Below are positions 43,079 through 51,936 of a stretch of DNA of 64,000 nucleotides, piece after piece; position 1 is the stretch's first letter, and each line of letters starts with the position of its first letter. Origin of the DNA: JAZKHE01 sp040385525 (GTDB lineage: Bacteria > Bacteroidota > Bacteroidia > UBA4408). The stretch lies in the NCBI GenBank assembly GCA_040385525.1, contig JAZKHE010000002.1, forward strand, positions 806,001 to 870,000. The letters are read 5' to 3'. Under the pieces are notes generated by a model. It made no database searches and was not told the DNA's origin. It worked only from the letters and a program-made list of their open reading frames with translations. Position numbers and translations under genes: made by a program.

Positions 43079-44284
43079 ATGCAAAAAATAAAAATTGGCG
43101 TTTTGCGCGAAGAAAAAGTTCCTCAAGATAAACGTGTGCCGCTTACTCCATTAATTTGTTCTGAACTATTAAAAAAATATTCAAACCTAGAAATATATAT
43201 ACAGCCTAGCGCAATTCGTTGTTATAGCGACGATGAGTACCGTGCTTTTGGACTTACTTTGCAAGAAGATTTATTGACTTGCGATGTGCTAATGGGCGTA
43301 AAAGAAGTGCCATACGCTAACTTAATGCCTGGCAAAAAATATTTCTTTTTTTCGCATACCATAAAAAAACAACCCTACAATCAAAAATTGATGAAAGTTC
43401 TAATAGAAAAGCAAATTCAGATGATTGATTACGAATGTTTAACAGATGTAAATAACAATCGTATTATTGGTTTTGGCCGTTTTGCGGGGATTGTAGGCGC
43501 TTACAACGGGATTTTAGGCTATGGCAGAAAATATGACTTATTTACTATTAAGCCTGCCAATTTGTGTAGAGATAGAGCCGAAATGGAAGAAGAATTAAAA
43601 CGTGTAAAATTACCTAACATAAAAATAGCATTAACTGGAGGCGGACGTGTTGCTAACGGCGCAATAGAAACGTTGAGTGCTTTAAGAATTAGAAAAGTTA
43701 CACCCGAAGAATTTTTAATGGCTTCGTTTCGCGAACCTGTTTATTGCCAATTAAATCCGCGCGATTACGTTGAACGCGAAGGCGATCATAATTTTGATTT
43801 ACACGATTTTTTTGCGCACCCCGAGCATTTTAAAAGTAAATTTTTACCATTTACAAAAGCTACAGATATATTTATGTCGGCACACTTTTGGGATCCACGT
43901 TCGCCAAAAATGTTTGAATTAAACGATATGAAAGCACCCGATTTTCACATCAGTGTAATATCAGATATTACTTGCGATATTAATGGCTCTGTGCCAAGCA
44001 CAATACGTTCGAGCACCATCGATAAACCGTTTTATGGTTTTAATCCAGATACATTACAAGAAACAGTTCCATTTAATAAAGAAACAGTTACTGTAATGGC
44101 GGTTGATAATTTGCCATGTGAATTGCCAAGAGATGCCAGCGATGATTTTGGAAGAGATTTAATGGAACGTGTATTACCTAATATTTTGGTAGACGATAAA
44201 GATTTAATTATTGAACGCGCTTCTATTTGCAAAGCTGGTAAACTAACCAGAAACTTTGAGTACTTGAGCGATTTTGCTTATTAG
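43079..44284 (+). CDS. Saccharopine dehydrogenase / alanine dehydrogenase-like NAD(P) enzyme
   Basis: The 401-residue protein opens with KIGVLREEKVPQDKRVPLTP, the substrate-binding start of the alanine dehydrogenase / saccharopine dehydrogenase (Lys1) superfamily, with the conserved RVPLTP and a lysine in MGVKEVP. A nucleotide-binding fold follows near IKIALTGGGRVANGAIETL (about residues 181-199). The C-terminal half contains SDITCDINGSVPSTIRSST, which is closer to the saccharopine dehydrogenase branch. It probably catalyses NAD(P)-linked oxidation of a secondary amine such as saccharopine. The precise substrate is uncertain, and there is no lysine pathway neighbour. Confidence 0.75.
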   Translation: MQKIKIGVLREEKVPQDKRVPLTPLICSELLKKYSNLEIYIQPSAIRCYSDDEYRAFGLTLQEDLLTCDVLMGVKEVPYANLMPGKKYFFFSHTIKKQPYNQKLMKVLIEKQIQMIDYECLTDVNNNRIIGFGRFAGIVGAYNGILGYGRKYDLFTIKPANLCRDRAEMEEELKRVKLPNIKIALTGGGRVANGAIETLSALRIRKVTPEEFLMASFREPVYCQLNPRDYVEREGDHNFDLHDFFAHPEHFKSKFLPFTKATDIFMSAHFWDPRSPKMFELNDMKAPDFHISVISDITCDINGSVPSTIRSSTIDKPFYGFNPDTLQETVPFNKETVTVMAVDNLPCELPRDASDDFGRDLMERVLPNILVDDKDLIIERASICKAGKLTRNFEYLSDFAY

Positions 44285-44419
44285 TCGTTAGTTGTTAGTG
44301 ATTAGTTTATTTGTAAGATTGGTAAATTAGTTTGCGTAAATGTTTCTGCGAGTTTACGAAGCATCTAATTAGTAACGTTTTGCTAAACAATAAATTTTGT
44401 TTTGCATCGTTTTAGCTTG

Positions 44420-45013
44420 ATGATAAAACGAGTTTTATTTTTTTCTGTTTGCTTTTTTCAAATCGTCTTGTTTTCTTTTGGGACTAATGATTCTTTAAAA
44501 AGAAAATCGCTTTTAATAAGTGTAACACCTAATTTAACTGGTCTTTACAGATTAATACCAGGACATGCTTTAGGCGTAAACTCAAGCGTAGGAGTTAAAA
44601 TTCCTATTAATAAAAAAAGTAATTATTCAGTTTCAGTAGGATTTTGGTATGCACCAGTAAATAAAGGATTTAAGAATTTTGAATTTCAAATTAGAGATTC
44701 GTATATATTTAATTATTTTTCATTACCATTCAGGTATCAAAGAAAAACGAAATTTATTGAGTTTAATTTTGAGTTGACCCCCTTATTGCTTTTACATCAA
44801 AATATGATAAATAACGAAAGAAAATATAATGTAAACTGTAGTTTTGATTTAAGTAAAAGTATTAAAATTAATAAGCGGCAGGAAATTACTTTTGGGATTG
44901 GGGTATTAAGTAGAAATTTATTTTCAGTTTACAAACGCTCATTATACGGATATAGTTTTAGTTTTTCTAACCCAATTTTTTTAAGAATAGAATATTTGTT
45001 TAATCAAAAATAA
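44420..45013 (+). CDS. Probable outer-membrane beta-barrel protein, unknown function
   Basis: From the ATG at 44420 (an upstream TTG at 44402 is less likely) the 197-residue product has a signal peptide (VLFFSVCFFQIVLFSFG). Alternating-polarity strands follow (for example YSVSVGFWYAP, YIFNYFSLPFRYQR, IEFNFELTPLLLL and ITFGIGVLSRNLF), ending in FLRIEYLFNQK. This is the usual look of a small outer-membrane barrel in Bacteroidota. No specific family is recognised. Confidence 0.6.
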   Translation: MIKRVLFFSVCFFQIVLFSFGTNDSLKRKSLLISVTPNLTGLYRLIPGHALGVNSSVGVKIPINKKSNYSVSVGFWYAPVNKGFKNFEFQIRDSYIFNYFSLPFRYQRKTKFIEFNFELTPLLLLHQNMINNERKYNVNCSFDLSKSIKINKRQEITFGIGVLSRNLFSVYKRSLYGYSFSFSNPIFLRIEYLFNQK

Positions 45014-45033
45014 TATCGTGAAAAATCAAAACA

Positions 45034-45393
45034 TTAAGCAAGCAATATTTCGTAAGGTATTTTTAATTTGCTGTGCAACGCCTTAATAGTTTTTATAGAT
45101 AAGCTTCGTTTTCGATTAAAAAATTCAGAAACGTTTCCTTTGCTTCCAAAATAAGTTGCCAAATCTTTGGGTTTTAAACCTTCTTCTTCCATTGCGTATT
45201 TAACTGCTTCAACTGGGTCGGGAGCAGTTATTGGGTAATGTATTTCTTCGTAAGCAGCAACCAAAGTACCAATAATATCAAGCTCGTCGTATGCTGCAGT
45301 TCCTTTTTTAGGATTAGAAACAATTAACTCTTCAATTCTTGCAAGAGCTGCTTTGTAATCTGCTTTTGTACGTACTGGTTTAATGGTTTTCAT
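45034..45393 (-). CDS. higA: HigA-type antitoxin
   Basis: The 119-residue protein has an N-terminal part typical of HigA antitoxins (VRTKADYKAALARIEELI) followed by an XRE helix-turn-helix (about residues 75-115; LKPKDLATYFGSKGNVSEFFNRKRSLS). It neutralises the upstream HigB toxin and probably represses the operon. It starts 10 bases after the toxin gene, in the toxin-first order characteristic of higBA. Confidence 0.9.
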   Translation of the reverse strand: MKTIKPVRTKADYKAALARIEELIVSNPKKGTAAYDELDIIGTLVAAYEEIHYPITAPDPVEAVKYAMEEEGLKPKDLATYFGSKGNVSEFFNRKRSLSIKTIKALHSKLKIPYEILLA

Positions 45394-45403
45394 TTTTTAA
45401 TTT

Positions 45404-45697
45404 TTAAATTGTTGTTGCATTAATTTTATCGTATTCGGCATGAGTGCCAATAAACCGAATAAACATTTTTTGTCCAGTAAAAAAAACTAAAACAATAATT
45501 CTATATTTATTTCCTTTAATATTAAAAACTACTCTGTCATTACCAACATAATCTGCCGTAGGGAATTCTATTTTTAGTTCGTTAATGCTTTTCCATTTAC
45601 CTTGATTAACTTTTTTTAACCAAACCTTTAATGGTGTTTCAGCATCGGAATGTTTTTCCCAAAACTCAATTAACTTAGGTCTAGAAATAATATGCAT
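45404..45697 (-). CDS. higB: HigB-type mRNA interferase toxin
   Basis: The 97-residue RelE-fold protein begins MHIISRPKLIEFWEKHSDAE and contains FPTADYVGNDRVVFNIKGNKYRI, the HigB signature, ending in FIRFIGTHAEYDKI with its catalytic-face residues. HigB cleaves ribosome-bound mRNA when HigA is lost. A minus-strand -7 box TACATTTG lies at 45721-45714, without a matching -33 box. The terminator of the next gene separates the pair from it. Confidence 0.92.
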   Translation of the reverse strand: MHIISRPKLIEFWEKHSDAETPLKVWLKKVNQGKWKSINELKIEFPTADYVGNDRVVFNIKGNKYRIIVLVFFTGQKMFIRFIGTHAEYDKINATTI

Positions 45698-45788
45698 TTT
45701 TGTTCTTGTACGACAAATGTATTAAAAAAGTTCTCGAATTGAAAACTTTTTTATTTGTGTTTTAAAAACGAATGTAAACTTGCAGCAT

Positions 45789-45833
45789 AAAAAAAGTCCC
45801 GAATCCCGATAGCTATCGGGACGGGACTTTTTT
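45789..45833. terminator. Strong terminator, dispersed-repeat copy 2
   Basis: A-run, GTCCCG..TCCCGATAG / CTATCGGGA..CGGGAC and T-run. It lies after the cysteine-rich gene and before higB. Compared in inverse orientation with 21027-21073 it is nearly identical over about 45 bases. Confidence 0.9.
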
Positions 45834-45851
45834 ATAAGATTAAAGCAAAAA

Positions 45852-46097
45852 TTAGTTTGCTTTATTTTCTTTAGTTTCAGCTTTTTTATCGCAAGATTTA
45901 GCTTCGCCTTTTTTGCAACAAGCTTTTTTCTCAGCTGCTCCTTCTTTTCCAGCGCACGCTTTAGCGTTAGCACCTTCTTTAGATTTGCAACAAGATTTTT
46001 TTTCTTCTTTCTTTTTTTCTTCTCCGCCGTTTCCAGCCATAACTGCTGTAGAGAACATAAAGCCCGCAGCTGCTACTAACATCATTAATTTTTTCAT
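45852..46097 (-). CDS. Exported lysine- and cysteine-rich small protein
   Basis: The 81-residue product starts with a clear signal peptide (MKKLMMLVAAAGFMFSTAVMA). Its mature part is about 60 residues, almost all Lys, Glu, Ala, Gly and Cys, with cysteines as CC, C, CC and C (SCCKSKEG, KACAGKEG, KACCKKGE, KSCDKK). There are no hydrophobic core residues, so it is probably disordered. The cysteine pattern suggests metal binding or disulfide cross-linking. An exact promoter lies upstream and a strong terminator downstream, so it is a real monocistronic gene. The function is unknown. Confidence 0.8.
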   Translation of the reverse strand: MKKLMMLVAAAGFMFSTAVMAGNGGEEKKKEEKKSCCKSKEGANAKACAGKEGAAEKKACCKKGEAKSCDKKAETKENKAN

Positions 46098-46131
46098 GAT
46101 AAATCGATTTAGGTTAATACTAGTACTACAA

Positions 46132-46162
46132 CAAATATACCAAATTATTTAAAAATGACAAA
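46132..46162 (-). promoter_or_regulatory. Promoter of the cysteine-rich protein gene
   Basis: On the minus strand, TTTG (46162-46159) and TATATTTG (46139-46132) are spaced by 19 bases, an exact fit. The start point lies near 46125, leaving a leader of about 28 bases. Confidence 0.65.
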
Positions 46163-46169
46163 TGATATA

Positions 46170-46829
46170 TTAGTTAAAAGTTGCTAAAATGGTTTTACCA
46201 CCTTTTACTACTTCTTCTAGTTTTACGTTCACTTTTACGTCGGTTGGTAGCAACAAATCTACTCTTGAGCCAAATTTAATAAAACCAAATTCTTGTCCTT
46301 GTTCTGCTTTATCGCCTTCTTTACAATAATAAACAATTCTACGAGCCAAAGCTCCCGCAATTTGACGAAACAATATTTGTTTTCCGTTTTTATGCTCCAC
46401 AACTATTGTTGTGCGTTCGTTATCGGTGCTCGATTTTGGATGCCAAGCCACTAAAAATAAACCTGGATGGTATTTTGCATATTTAACTAATCCTGCAATT
46501 GGGAAACGATTTACATGCACATTTATGGGTGACATAAAAACAGAAATTTGCAAGCGTTTATCGTTAAAATATTCGGTTTCGGTAACTTCTTCAATAACGA
46601 CTACTTTTCCGTCGGCAGGGCACATAATCCCATTTTCGTTTATTTCAATTGTACGAATTGGGTTTCTAAAAAACTGAATAACAGTAACCAATAAAAAAAC
46701 TGAAGCTGCAATGGTTAGTGCTTTTACAATAATTAAATCGGGAGTAAAATAAAACGATAATCCGTTAATTAAAGCTGCAAAAAGCAAAGTAATAATTAGG
46801 GTTGGGTAACCTTCTTTGTGAAATCTCAT
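46170..46829 (-). CDS. psd: Phosphatidylserine decarboxylase family protein
   Basis: The 219-residue precursor makes phosphatidylethanolamine from phosphatidylserine. The chain is expected to cut itself at the Gly-Ser in IKFGSRVDLLLP (about residues 188-199), generating the pyruvoyl group. MSPINVHVNRFPIAG (about 98-112) carries the conserved histidine. Two N-terminal membrane segments (LIITLLFAALINGLSFYF and LTIAASVFLLVTVI) anchor it. The short length matches the type II (archaetidylserine-like) group. Confidence 0.93.
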   Translation of the reverse strand: MRFHKEGYPTLIITLLFAALINGLSFYFTPDLIIVKALTIAASVFLLVTVIQFFRNPIRTIEINENGIMCPADGKVVVIEEVTETEYFNDKRLQISVFMSPINVHVNRFPIAGLVKYAKYHPGLFLVAWHPKSSTDNERTTIVVEHKNGKQILFRQIAGALARRIVYYCKEGDKAEQGQEFGFIKFGSRVDLLLPTDVKVNVKLEEVVKGGKTILATFN

Positions 46830-47158
46830 AAATAAAAATATTTGTGCTAAGATAAATTAAAAACCTGAATTATGAATTGACTTTTATGAGTGTTTGAATA
46901 TTTACCACAAATTTTTTGAATGAATAATAAACTTAAATTCGAGAGACGCGCGTAAGCCTGACAAAACGCGAAAGCGAGTGGCTTTGTGCAAAGCATTCGT
47001 TTTGTCTTGACTTTTTTTGGTTCTTTTTTTGTGTCAAGACAAAAAATGAACGTAAAGAGCCACTGCACTTTGTTATTTAGAGATGTTGTTTAGTAAGGTG
47101 TGAGAAATAGTGGAGATTTTTTTATTCAAATAAGAAAAGTGATTTTTTTAAGCTTAAA
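46830..47158. repeat. Non-coding gap with dispersed repeat (ACAAAACG..GCATTCGTTTTGTCTT), copy 1
   Basis: From 46961 to about 47032 the sequence matches 60084-60148, with the shared blocks ACAAAACGC, GAGT-GCTTTGTG, AAAGCATTCGTTTTGTCTT and ACTTTTTTTGGTT. Inside it, TTTTGTCTTGAC (47000-47011) and GTCAAGACAAAA (47033-47044) form a perfect 12-base inverted repeat that is absent from the other copy. No gene is seen in the remainder. Confidence 0.7.
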
Positions 47159-47839
47159 TTAATTGTCTTTTAATAAATCAGGTCGGCGTTCTTCAGTTCT
47201 TTTGTAAGCCTGCTCCATTCGCCATTTTTCAACCAAAGGCGTATTGCCCGAAATTAAAATATCTGGAACTTTGTGTCCTTTCCAGTCTGCAGGTCTTGTA
47301 TAAACTGGTGGAGCCAATAAATTATCCTGAAATGAATCAGTTAAAGCAGATGTTTCGTCGGAAATTGCACCAGGAATTAAACGAATAATAGAATCGCTTA
47401 AAACAGCAGCGGCTAGTTCGCCACCAGATAATACATAATCGCCAATCGAAATTTCTTTTGTAATAAATAAATCGCGCACGCGTTGGTCAACACCCTTGTA
47501 GTGTCCGCAAAGCATCATTAAATTTTGTTTGGTAGATAAAAAATTGCTAGTGTGTTGATTTAGAGTTTCTCCGTCTGGTGTTAAATAAATTATCTCGTCG
47601 TAGTTGCGTTCGCTTTTTAATGCGTCAATGCAATTGGCAATGGGTTCAATCATCATAACCATGCCTGCTCCGCCGCCATAGCAATAATCATCAACTTGTT
47701 TTTGTTTTTGGGTAGAATAATCGCGTAAGTTTATTAAATTAACTTCTACTAAACCTTTTTGTATAGCACGTTTAAGTATGGAATGCTCAAACGGACTTCT
47801 AAGCAATTCGGGCAAAACAGTTATAATATCAATTCTCAT
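47159..47839 (-). CDS. trmD: tRNA (guanine-N1)-methyltransferase
   Basis: TrmD methylates G37 of several tRNAs, preventing frameshifts. From the ATG at 47839 the product begins MRIDIITVLPELL, the family start (frames open further upstream use other codons or add MLILQAM). The knot signature LSGGELAAAVLSDSIIRLIPGAI (from about residue 130) and DDYCYGGGAGMVMMIEPI (from about 50) are intact. The length of about 226 residues is normal. Confidence 0.96.
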   Translation of the reverse strand: MRIDIITVLPELLRSPFEHSILKRAIQKGLVEVNLINLRDYSTQKQKQVDDYCYGGGAGMVMMIEPIANCIDALKSERNYDEIIYLTPDGETLNQHTSNFLSTKQNLMMLCGHYKGVDQRVRDLFITKEISIGDYVLSGGELAAAVLSDSIIRLIPGAISDETSALTDSFQDNLLAPPVYTRPADWKGHKVPDILISGNTPLVEKWRMEQAYKRTEERRPDLLKDN

Positions 47840-47963
47840 CATTGCTTGTAAAATTAGCAAAAAAAATGCTGAGATTTTTCAAAACAAGTTTGGCATTTAA
47901 TATTGCCAATGTAAATTATTGATTTTAAAAAGAAATTAATGTCGAGATTTTGGACTGTTTAAT

Positions 47964-50900
47964 TTAGTTTTTAATTATTTTAAATCGTTCAACACTGTTG
48001 TTTGTTTCAACTTCAACAAAATATACTCCATTAGCGTAATTAGATAAATCAATATCAATATTTTTTTCTATATGATTATTAATTTGTATAACGTTTTGGC
48101 CAATGGCGTTACTAACTTTTATGTTTGATTTTAGAGAAGCAGTACCTAAGTCTAAAGTAAATAATCCATTAGTTGGGTTTGGGAAAATTGAGATTTTTTC
48201 TAATGAATTTTCAATAGTGGAAGTTAGGTCTTCGATTATTACTTTATAATCTTGTATTTGGCTTGCATAGTCAAAAACGCAAGCATTGTTTGAGAAACTA
48301 TATATAGTGCCTGAAAAAAATCGCATTCTCAGAGGTTTATTTATTCGTGCGTTTGATTGAACTGTAAAGGTTGTCATATGTGTAAGCGTAAACAAAGAAG
48401 TGTCTTTTAAAATTTGTTCAGTAGCGTTTTCAAAAATACCATTGTCATTAAAATCTATCCAAGCAGAAACATCTTGATCTTCAAAAATAGACGCAGTTTT
48501 AACTTGTAAAGTGTAAATAACTCCTTTTTTTAAAGTTGTATTATAAAAACAGCTGTAATCTTTATAAAAACCATCCATTGCACCATCAGAATGTGCATCA
48601 ATTGAGTCTAATTTAACCTCAGTTATCCCTTTATAATTCCATGAAACATTACTGTATGATGGATAACAACTTGCTGCTTGCGGTGCTTTATTATCAGAAA
48701 CTATATTTATATAATTGTTTTTTGTAAAAGTGGTTGCATTAAGGCAGTTAATTCCTCCTAAAGCAGTAAGGGCAACATTATAGTTATTATAGCTTGTGTA
48801 AGTGTGAACTGGATTTGTTAGAGTTGATGTAGAACCATCACCAAAATCCCAGATAAAACTAGAAGAACCTTCACTTTGATTTGTAAATTTAACTTTTAAT
48901 GGAGTTGAACAGGAGTTTTTAAAATCAGCTTTAAAGTTAACATATGGGTCGCCAACTATTGGTTCTGTAGTCCAATTCGCTCTGAAGTATGGTATGTTGT
49001 TTAAATCATCTTCTGCATGGTGTCTAAATTCAATTAAAAATTTGCCGCTTTTGGAAACATATTCTGGCATATTTATGGATGGATTACCAATAATCATAAA
49101 TGGACTAGCGTCTAAATTACTGTCTCCGTCATAAATATATATCCAGCCAGAATACTCTATGTTTATTTCTTCAAAAGTTAATGTTAAAACATGTCCACAA
49201 GGAGGCGAAATTAAAAAACTACAATCAGTTAAACTATTATCTCCTGAAAAGTACAATGAACCATTTAAATCTATTGATTCAGTAGTTGCACCACACATAT
49301 TAAAACCTTTAACTATAATATAATTGATTTTAGTTTGTGTATCTGTGCCAAAAGCATTGTTTGTAGTTAAGCTTACTGTGTATGTGCCAGGGTTATTGTA
49401 GGTAATGTTTGTTGGGTTTTGAAGATTAGAATATGTGGTAACAGCACCAGGAAAACTCCATGTCCAGCTTGTTGGAGAATACATACTAAAATCCTGAAAG
49501 TTTATACTTTCTCCAATATTAATAATAGTTTTATCTGTCGTAAAATCTGCAATTGGAACTTGAGTATTTTCAATAAAATAAACCATAAAATCTTCTACCT
49601 GTCCTTTTTGTGGAGCATAACAAGCATCATTAATATTGTAAGTGTTTTCGTCTGAAATTACTCTCATTCGTAAACGTGTATTTAATGTAGCTGAAATAGC
49701 TGTGTTTATTATATCTGTGTGAAGCAAAGTCGAATTATTGTCTTGAAAGATTAATTCATTAGTATTATTAAAACTTCCATCGTTGTTATAATCTATCCAT
49801 ACGTTAACTTTTTCGTTTATAGAAGTAGTAACAGACATTTGGTATGAACTACCAGCAATTAAAAGTGTAGAGTCTGCGCACGTAAAATCTGAGTAACCAT
49901 AACTTGCATCGTCTGATGTATAATCAATAGTATTTAGTTTTACATTAGTAATTCCTTTTCCGCAACAATACGCAACCGTTTGTGGGCTGCATGACGGACT
50001 AATTGTACCTGGGAAATTATTTACGACTAAATAATTATTTTTTATTTCGGTATCTGATGTATTTCCAGGACAGTTAACTGTGCCAGTTGAAACTAATGTT
50101 ACAGTATAAGTTCCTGTATTTAAATACGTGTGCGTTGGATTTGTTAAATTGGAAGTGTTTCCGTCGCCAAAATCCCATAGATAATTTGAAGCATTTCCTG
50201 AAAGATTTACAAAATTAATTGTTGATGGAGTTGAACAAGTAATTTTAGGATTAGCTTTAAAATTTGCATAAACGCTATTGTTTGAAAAATTACCAACACC
50301 AACTGCATACCACGCATTTTGCGTTTGAATGTATTGATTTGAGCAATTTCCAAATAAATCAAGGGCAGATTGTTCTGCATAATTTCTTGCGTCTTCAAAA
50401 TTAGAACTTGGTGTTAAATACACTGTTAAATTTCTGTATGCAATTTCTATAGCTTCGTCCATTCCTATTGCAGAAACATTAAAATTATTTTCAATATCGT
50501 TTGTTCCATTACCACCATTAACTAGTAAATAAAACCAATAGTTTTGTATTCCGCTATCGTAATGCACAATGTCGCCATTGTTAAAATATAAACCTCCGTA
50601 AGTATCTGCGCAATCATACAAATTCGGATTATTCATACTTCTAAATGGTGCGCCATTTCCAGAAGTAATTGCAAGGCCATATCCAACTAACCAAGTTGCA
50701 GTACTCGGGTTGTTGTGAAAATTAATCGCTGCACCAAAAACATCGCTAAACGATTCATTTAAAGCGCCCGATTCTCCAGAATAAATTAGTCCTGCAGAAA
50801 ATTCAGTAACACTATGCGTATATTCGTGACCAACAATATCTAAAGATGTAAGCGGATTATAATTTGTAAAGTCGCCAGCTCCATAAACAATCATACTTCC

Positions 50901-51863
50901 ATCCCAATATGCATTTACATATGCACTCTGCATAACACTTGATGTAACTGGCATACCAAATCCATCTTGACCGATTCTATTAAATTTATTTTCGAAATAA
51001 TCAAAAGTTACTTCTGCTCCCCAATGTGCATCTAATGCGTAATTATAGATGTCATCAGTAAAATTCCAAGTAGTAGAGTTATTTGTAATTTCATTAAAGT
51101 TTTCATCATAAGTAAAAATTCCACCACCTCTTCCGCTCTCTTGTAATCTGTAATTATTAGTTGAAACTAAATCAGTTGTAATTGTTCTTACGCCACTGTA
51201 TTTTGTGTGTGCTGTAGCTGTAACATCAGTGTTGTGAATTCTTTTTTCTACACCAACAATTTTCCCGGTTTTTGCATCAACATAATAGTTGTTGCGCGCC
51301 AAAGGTTCTTCAGAATATAAATCAATTTTCCAAGCTAAGTGAAATGTTTTTATGCTATCTCTATAAACAACTAATTCTGGATTGTTTGTTTTTTTATTTG
51401 TGGCTAGTTTTTTTGAATTTAATTTTAGTAATGCGTTTTGTGTGGCTGTATTACTATTTATTTGTGGTGTTACATCAAGATTTATATTTGTGTATAATTC
51501 ACCATTTATAGATTCTATTTTATTGTTTTTAGTATGCACATAATACACACCATTTTTAACCAATAAATTTTTATAATATTGTTTAAATCTATAGTGAATA
51601 AAACCACTTTTATCAGTTTCTGTTTGGAATAATTTAAAACTAGTTTGTTCGTCAGTTTTTAAAATTTTAGTTAGCCAATCATTAGTAGTTGATTCATTGT
51701 AATCAATTTCATTTTTAAATGAAACATAGGCTATGCTGTTTCTATCTTTGTTTAAGATAACTTTTTTTGCATTTGGAATTAATTTACTTGCTTCTTCATT
51801 TTCAAAAGTTTGTGCAAACAAACTGATGTTTAAGAAACAGAAAAGGAGAAGTAGTTTTTTCAT
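47964..51863 (-). CDS. Secreted M4 (thermolysin-like) metalloprotease with PKD, GEVED and type IX sorting domains
   Basis: This 1299-residue protein begins with a signal peptide (MKKLLLLFCFLNISLFAQ), then an FTP/PepSY propeptide (to about residue 200). The M4 catalytic domain has HEYTH at 346-350, and the third zinc ligand is Glu370 in GALNESFSD. Then come a PKD domain (about 545-610; YLWDFGDGNTS), a GEVED domain (WIDYNNDGSF), a second PKD domain (TWSFPGAV), a CUB-like segment (YIYDGDSN), a third PKD domain (FIWDFGDGSTS), a second GEVED domain (WIDFNDNGIF), and a C-terminal type IX secretion sorting domain (IFPNPTNGLFTL to the end). It is probably attached to or released at the cell surface to digest external protein. 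Confidence 0.95.
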   Translation of the reverse strand: MKKLLLLFCFLNISLFAQTFENEEASKLIPNAKKVILNKDRNSIAYVSFKNEIDYNESTTNDWLTKILKTDEQTSFKLFQTETDKSGFIHYRFKQYYKNLLVKNGVYYVHTKNNKIESINGELYTNINLDVTPQINSNTATQNALLKLNSKKLATNKKTNNPELVVYRDSIKTFHLAWKIDLYSEEPLARNNYYVDAKTGKIVGVEKRIHNTDVTATAHTKYSGVRTITTDLVSTNNYRLQESGRGGGIFTYDENFNEITNNSTTWNFTDDIYNYALDAHWGAEVTFDYFENKFNRIGQDGFGMPVTSSVMQSAYVNAYWDGSMIVYGAGDFTNYNPLTSLDIVGHEYTHSVTEFSAGLIYSGESGALNESFSDVFGAAINFHNNPSTATWLVGYGLAITSGNGAPFRSMNNPNLYDCADTYGGLYFNNGDIVHYDSGIQNYWFYLLVNGGNGTNDIENNFNVSAIGMDEAIEIAYRNLTVYLTPSSNFEDARNYAEQSALDLFGNCSNQYIQTQNAWYAVGVGNFSNNSVYANFKANPKITCSTPSTINFVNLSGNASNYLWDFGDGNTSNLTNPTHTYLNTGTYTVTLVSTGTVNCPGNTSDTEIKNNYLVVNNFPGTISPSCSPQTVAYCCGKGITNVKLNTIDYTSDDASYGYSDFTCADSTLLIAGSSYQMSVTTSINEKVNVWIDYNNDGSFNNTNELIFQDNNSTLLHTDIINTAISATLNTRLRMRVISDENTYNINDACYAPQKGQVEDFMVYFIENTQVPIADFTTDKTIINIGESINFQDFSMYSPTSWTWSFPGAVTTYSNLQNPTNITYNNPGTYTVSLTTNNAFGTDTQTKINYIIVKGFNMCGATTESIDLNGSLYFSGDNSLTDCSFLISPPCGHVLTLTFEEINIEYSGWIYIYDGDSNLDASPFMIIGNPSINMPEYVSKSGKFLIEFRHHAEDDLNNIPYFRANWTTEPIVGDPYVNFKADFKNSCSTPLKVKFTNQSEGSSSFIWDFGDGSTSTLTNPVHTYTSYNNYNVALTALGGINCLNATTFTKNNYINIVSDNKAPQAASCYPSYSNVSWNYKGITEVKLDSIDAHSDGAMDGFYKDYSCFYNTTLKKGVIYTLQVKTASIFEDQDVSAWIDFNDNGIFENATEQILKDTSLFTLTHMTTFTVQSNARINKPLRMRFFSGTIYSFSNNACVFDYASQIQDYKVIIEDLTSTIENSLEKISIFPNPTNGLFTLDLGTASLKSNIKVSNAIGQNVIQINNHIEKNIDIDLSNYANGVYFVEVETNNSVERFKIIKN

Positions 51864-51936
51864 TGGCTAAAAAATTAATTCTATATAAAGTTAATAAAAT
51901 TAATTTCTTCTGCAAATAATTTAATTTAATCGAAAT

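Noticed and set aside
45722..45973. 83-codon lysine-rich minus-strand frame
   Set aside because: It is a shifted frame of the cysteine-rich protein gene and runs through a strong terminator hairpin.
46847..47068. 73-codon minus-strand frame with basic residues
   Set aside because: It is made of the dispersed repeat shared with 60084-60148 and has no promoter, so it is not a gene.
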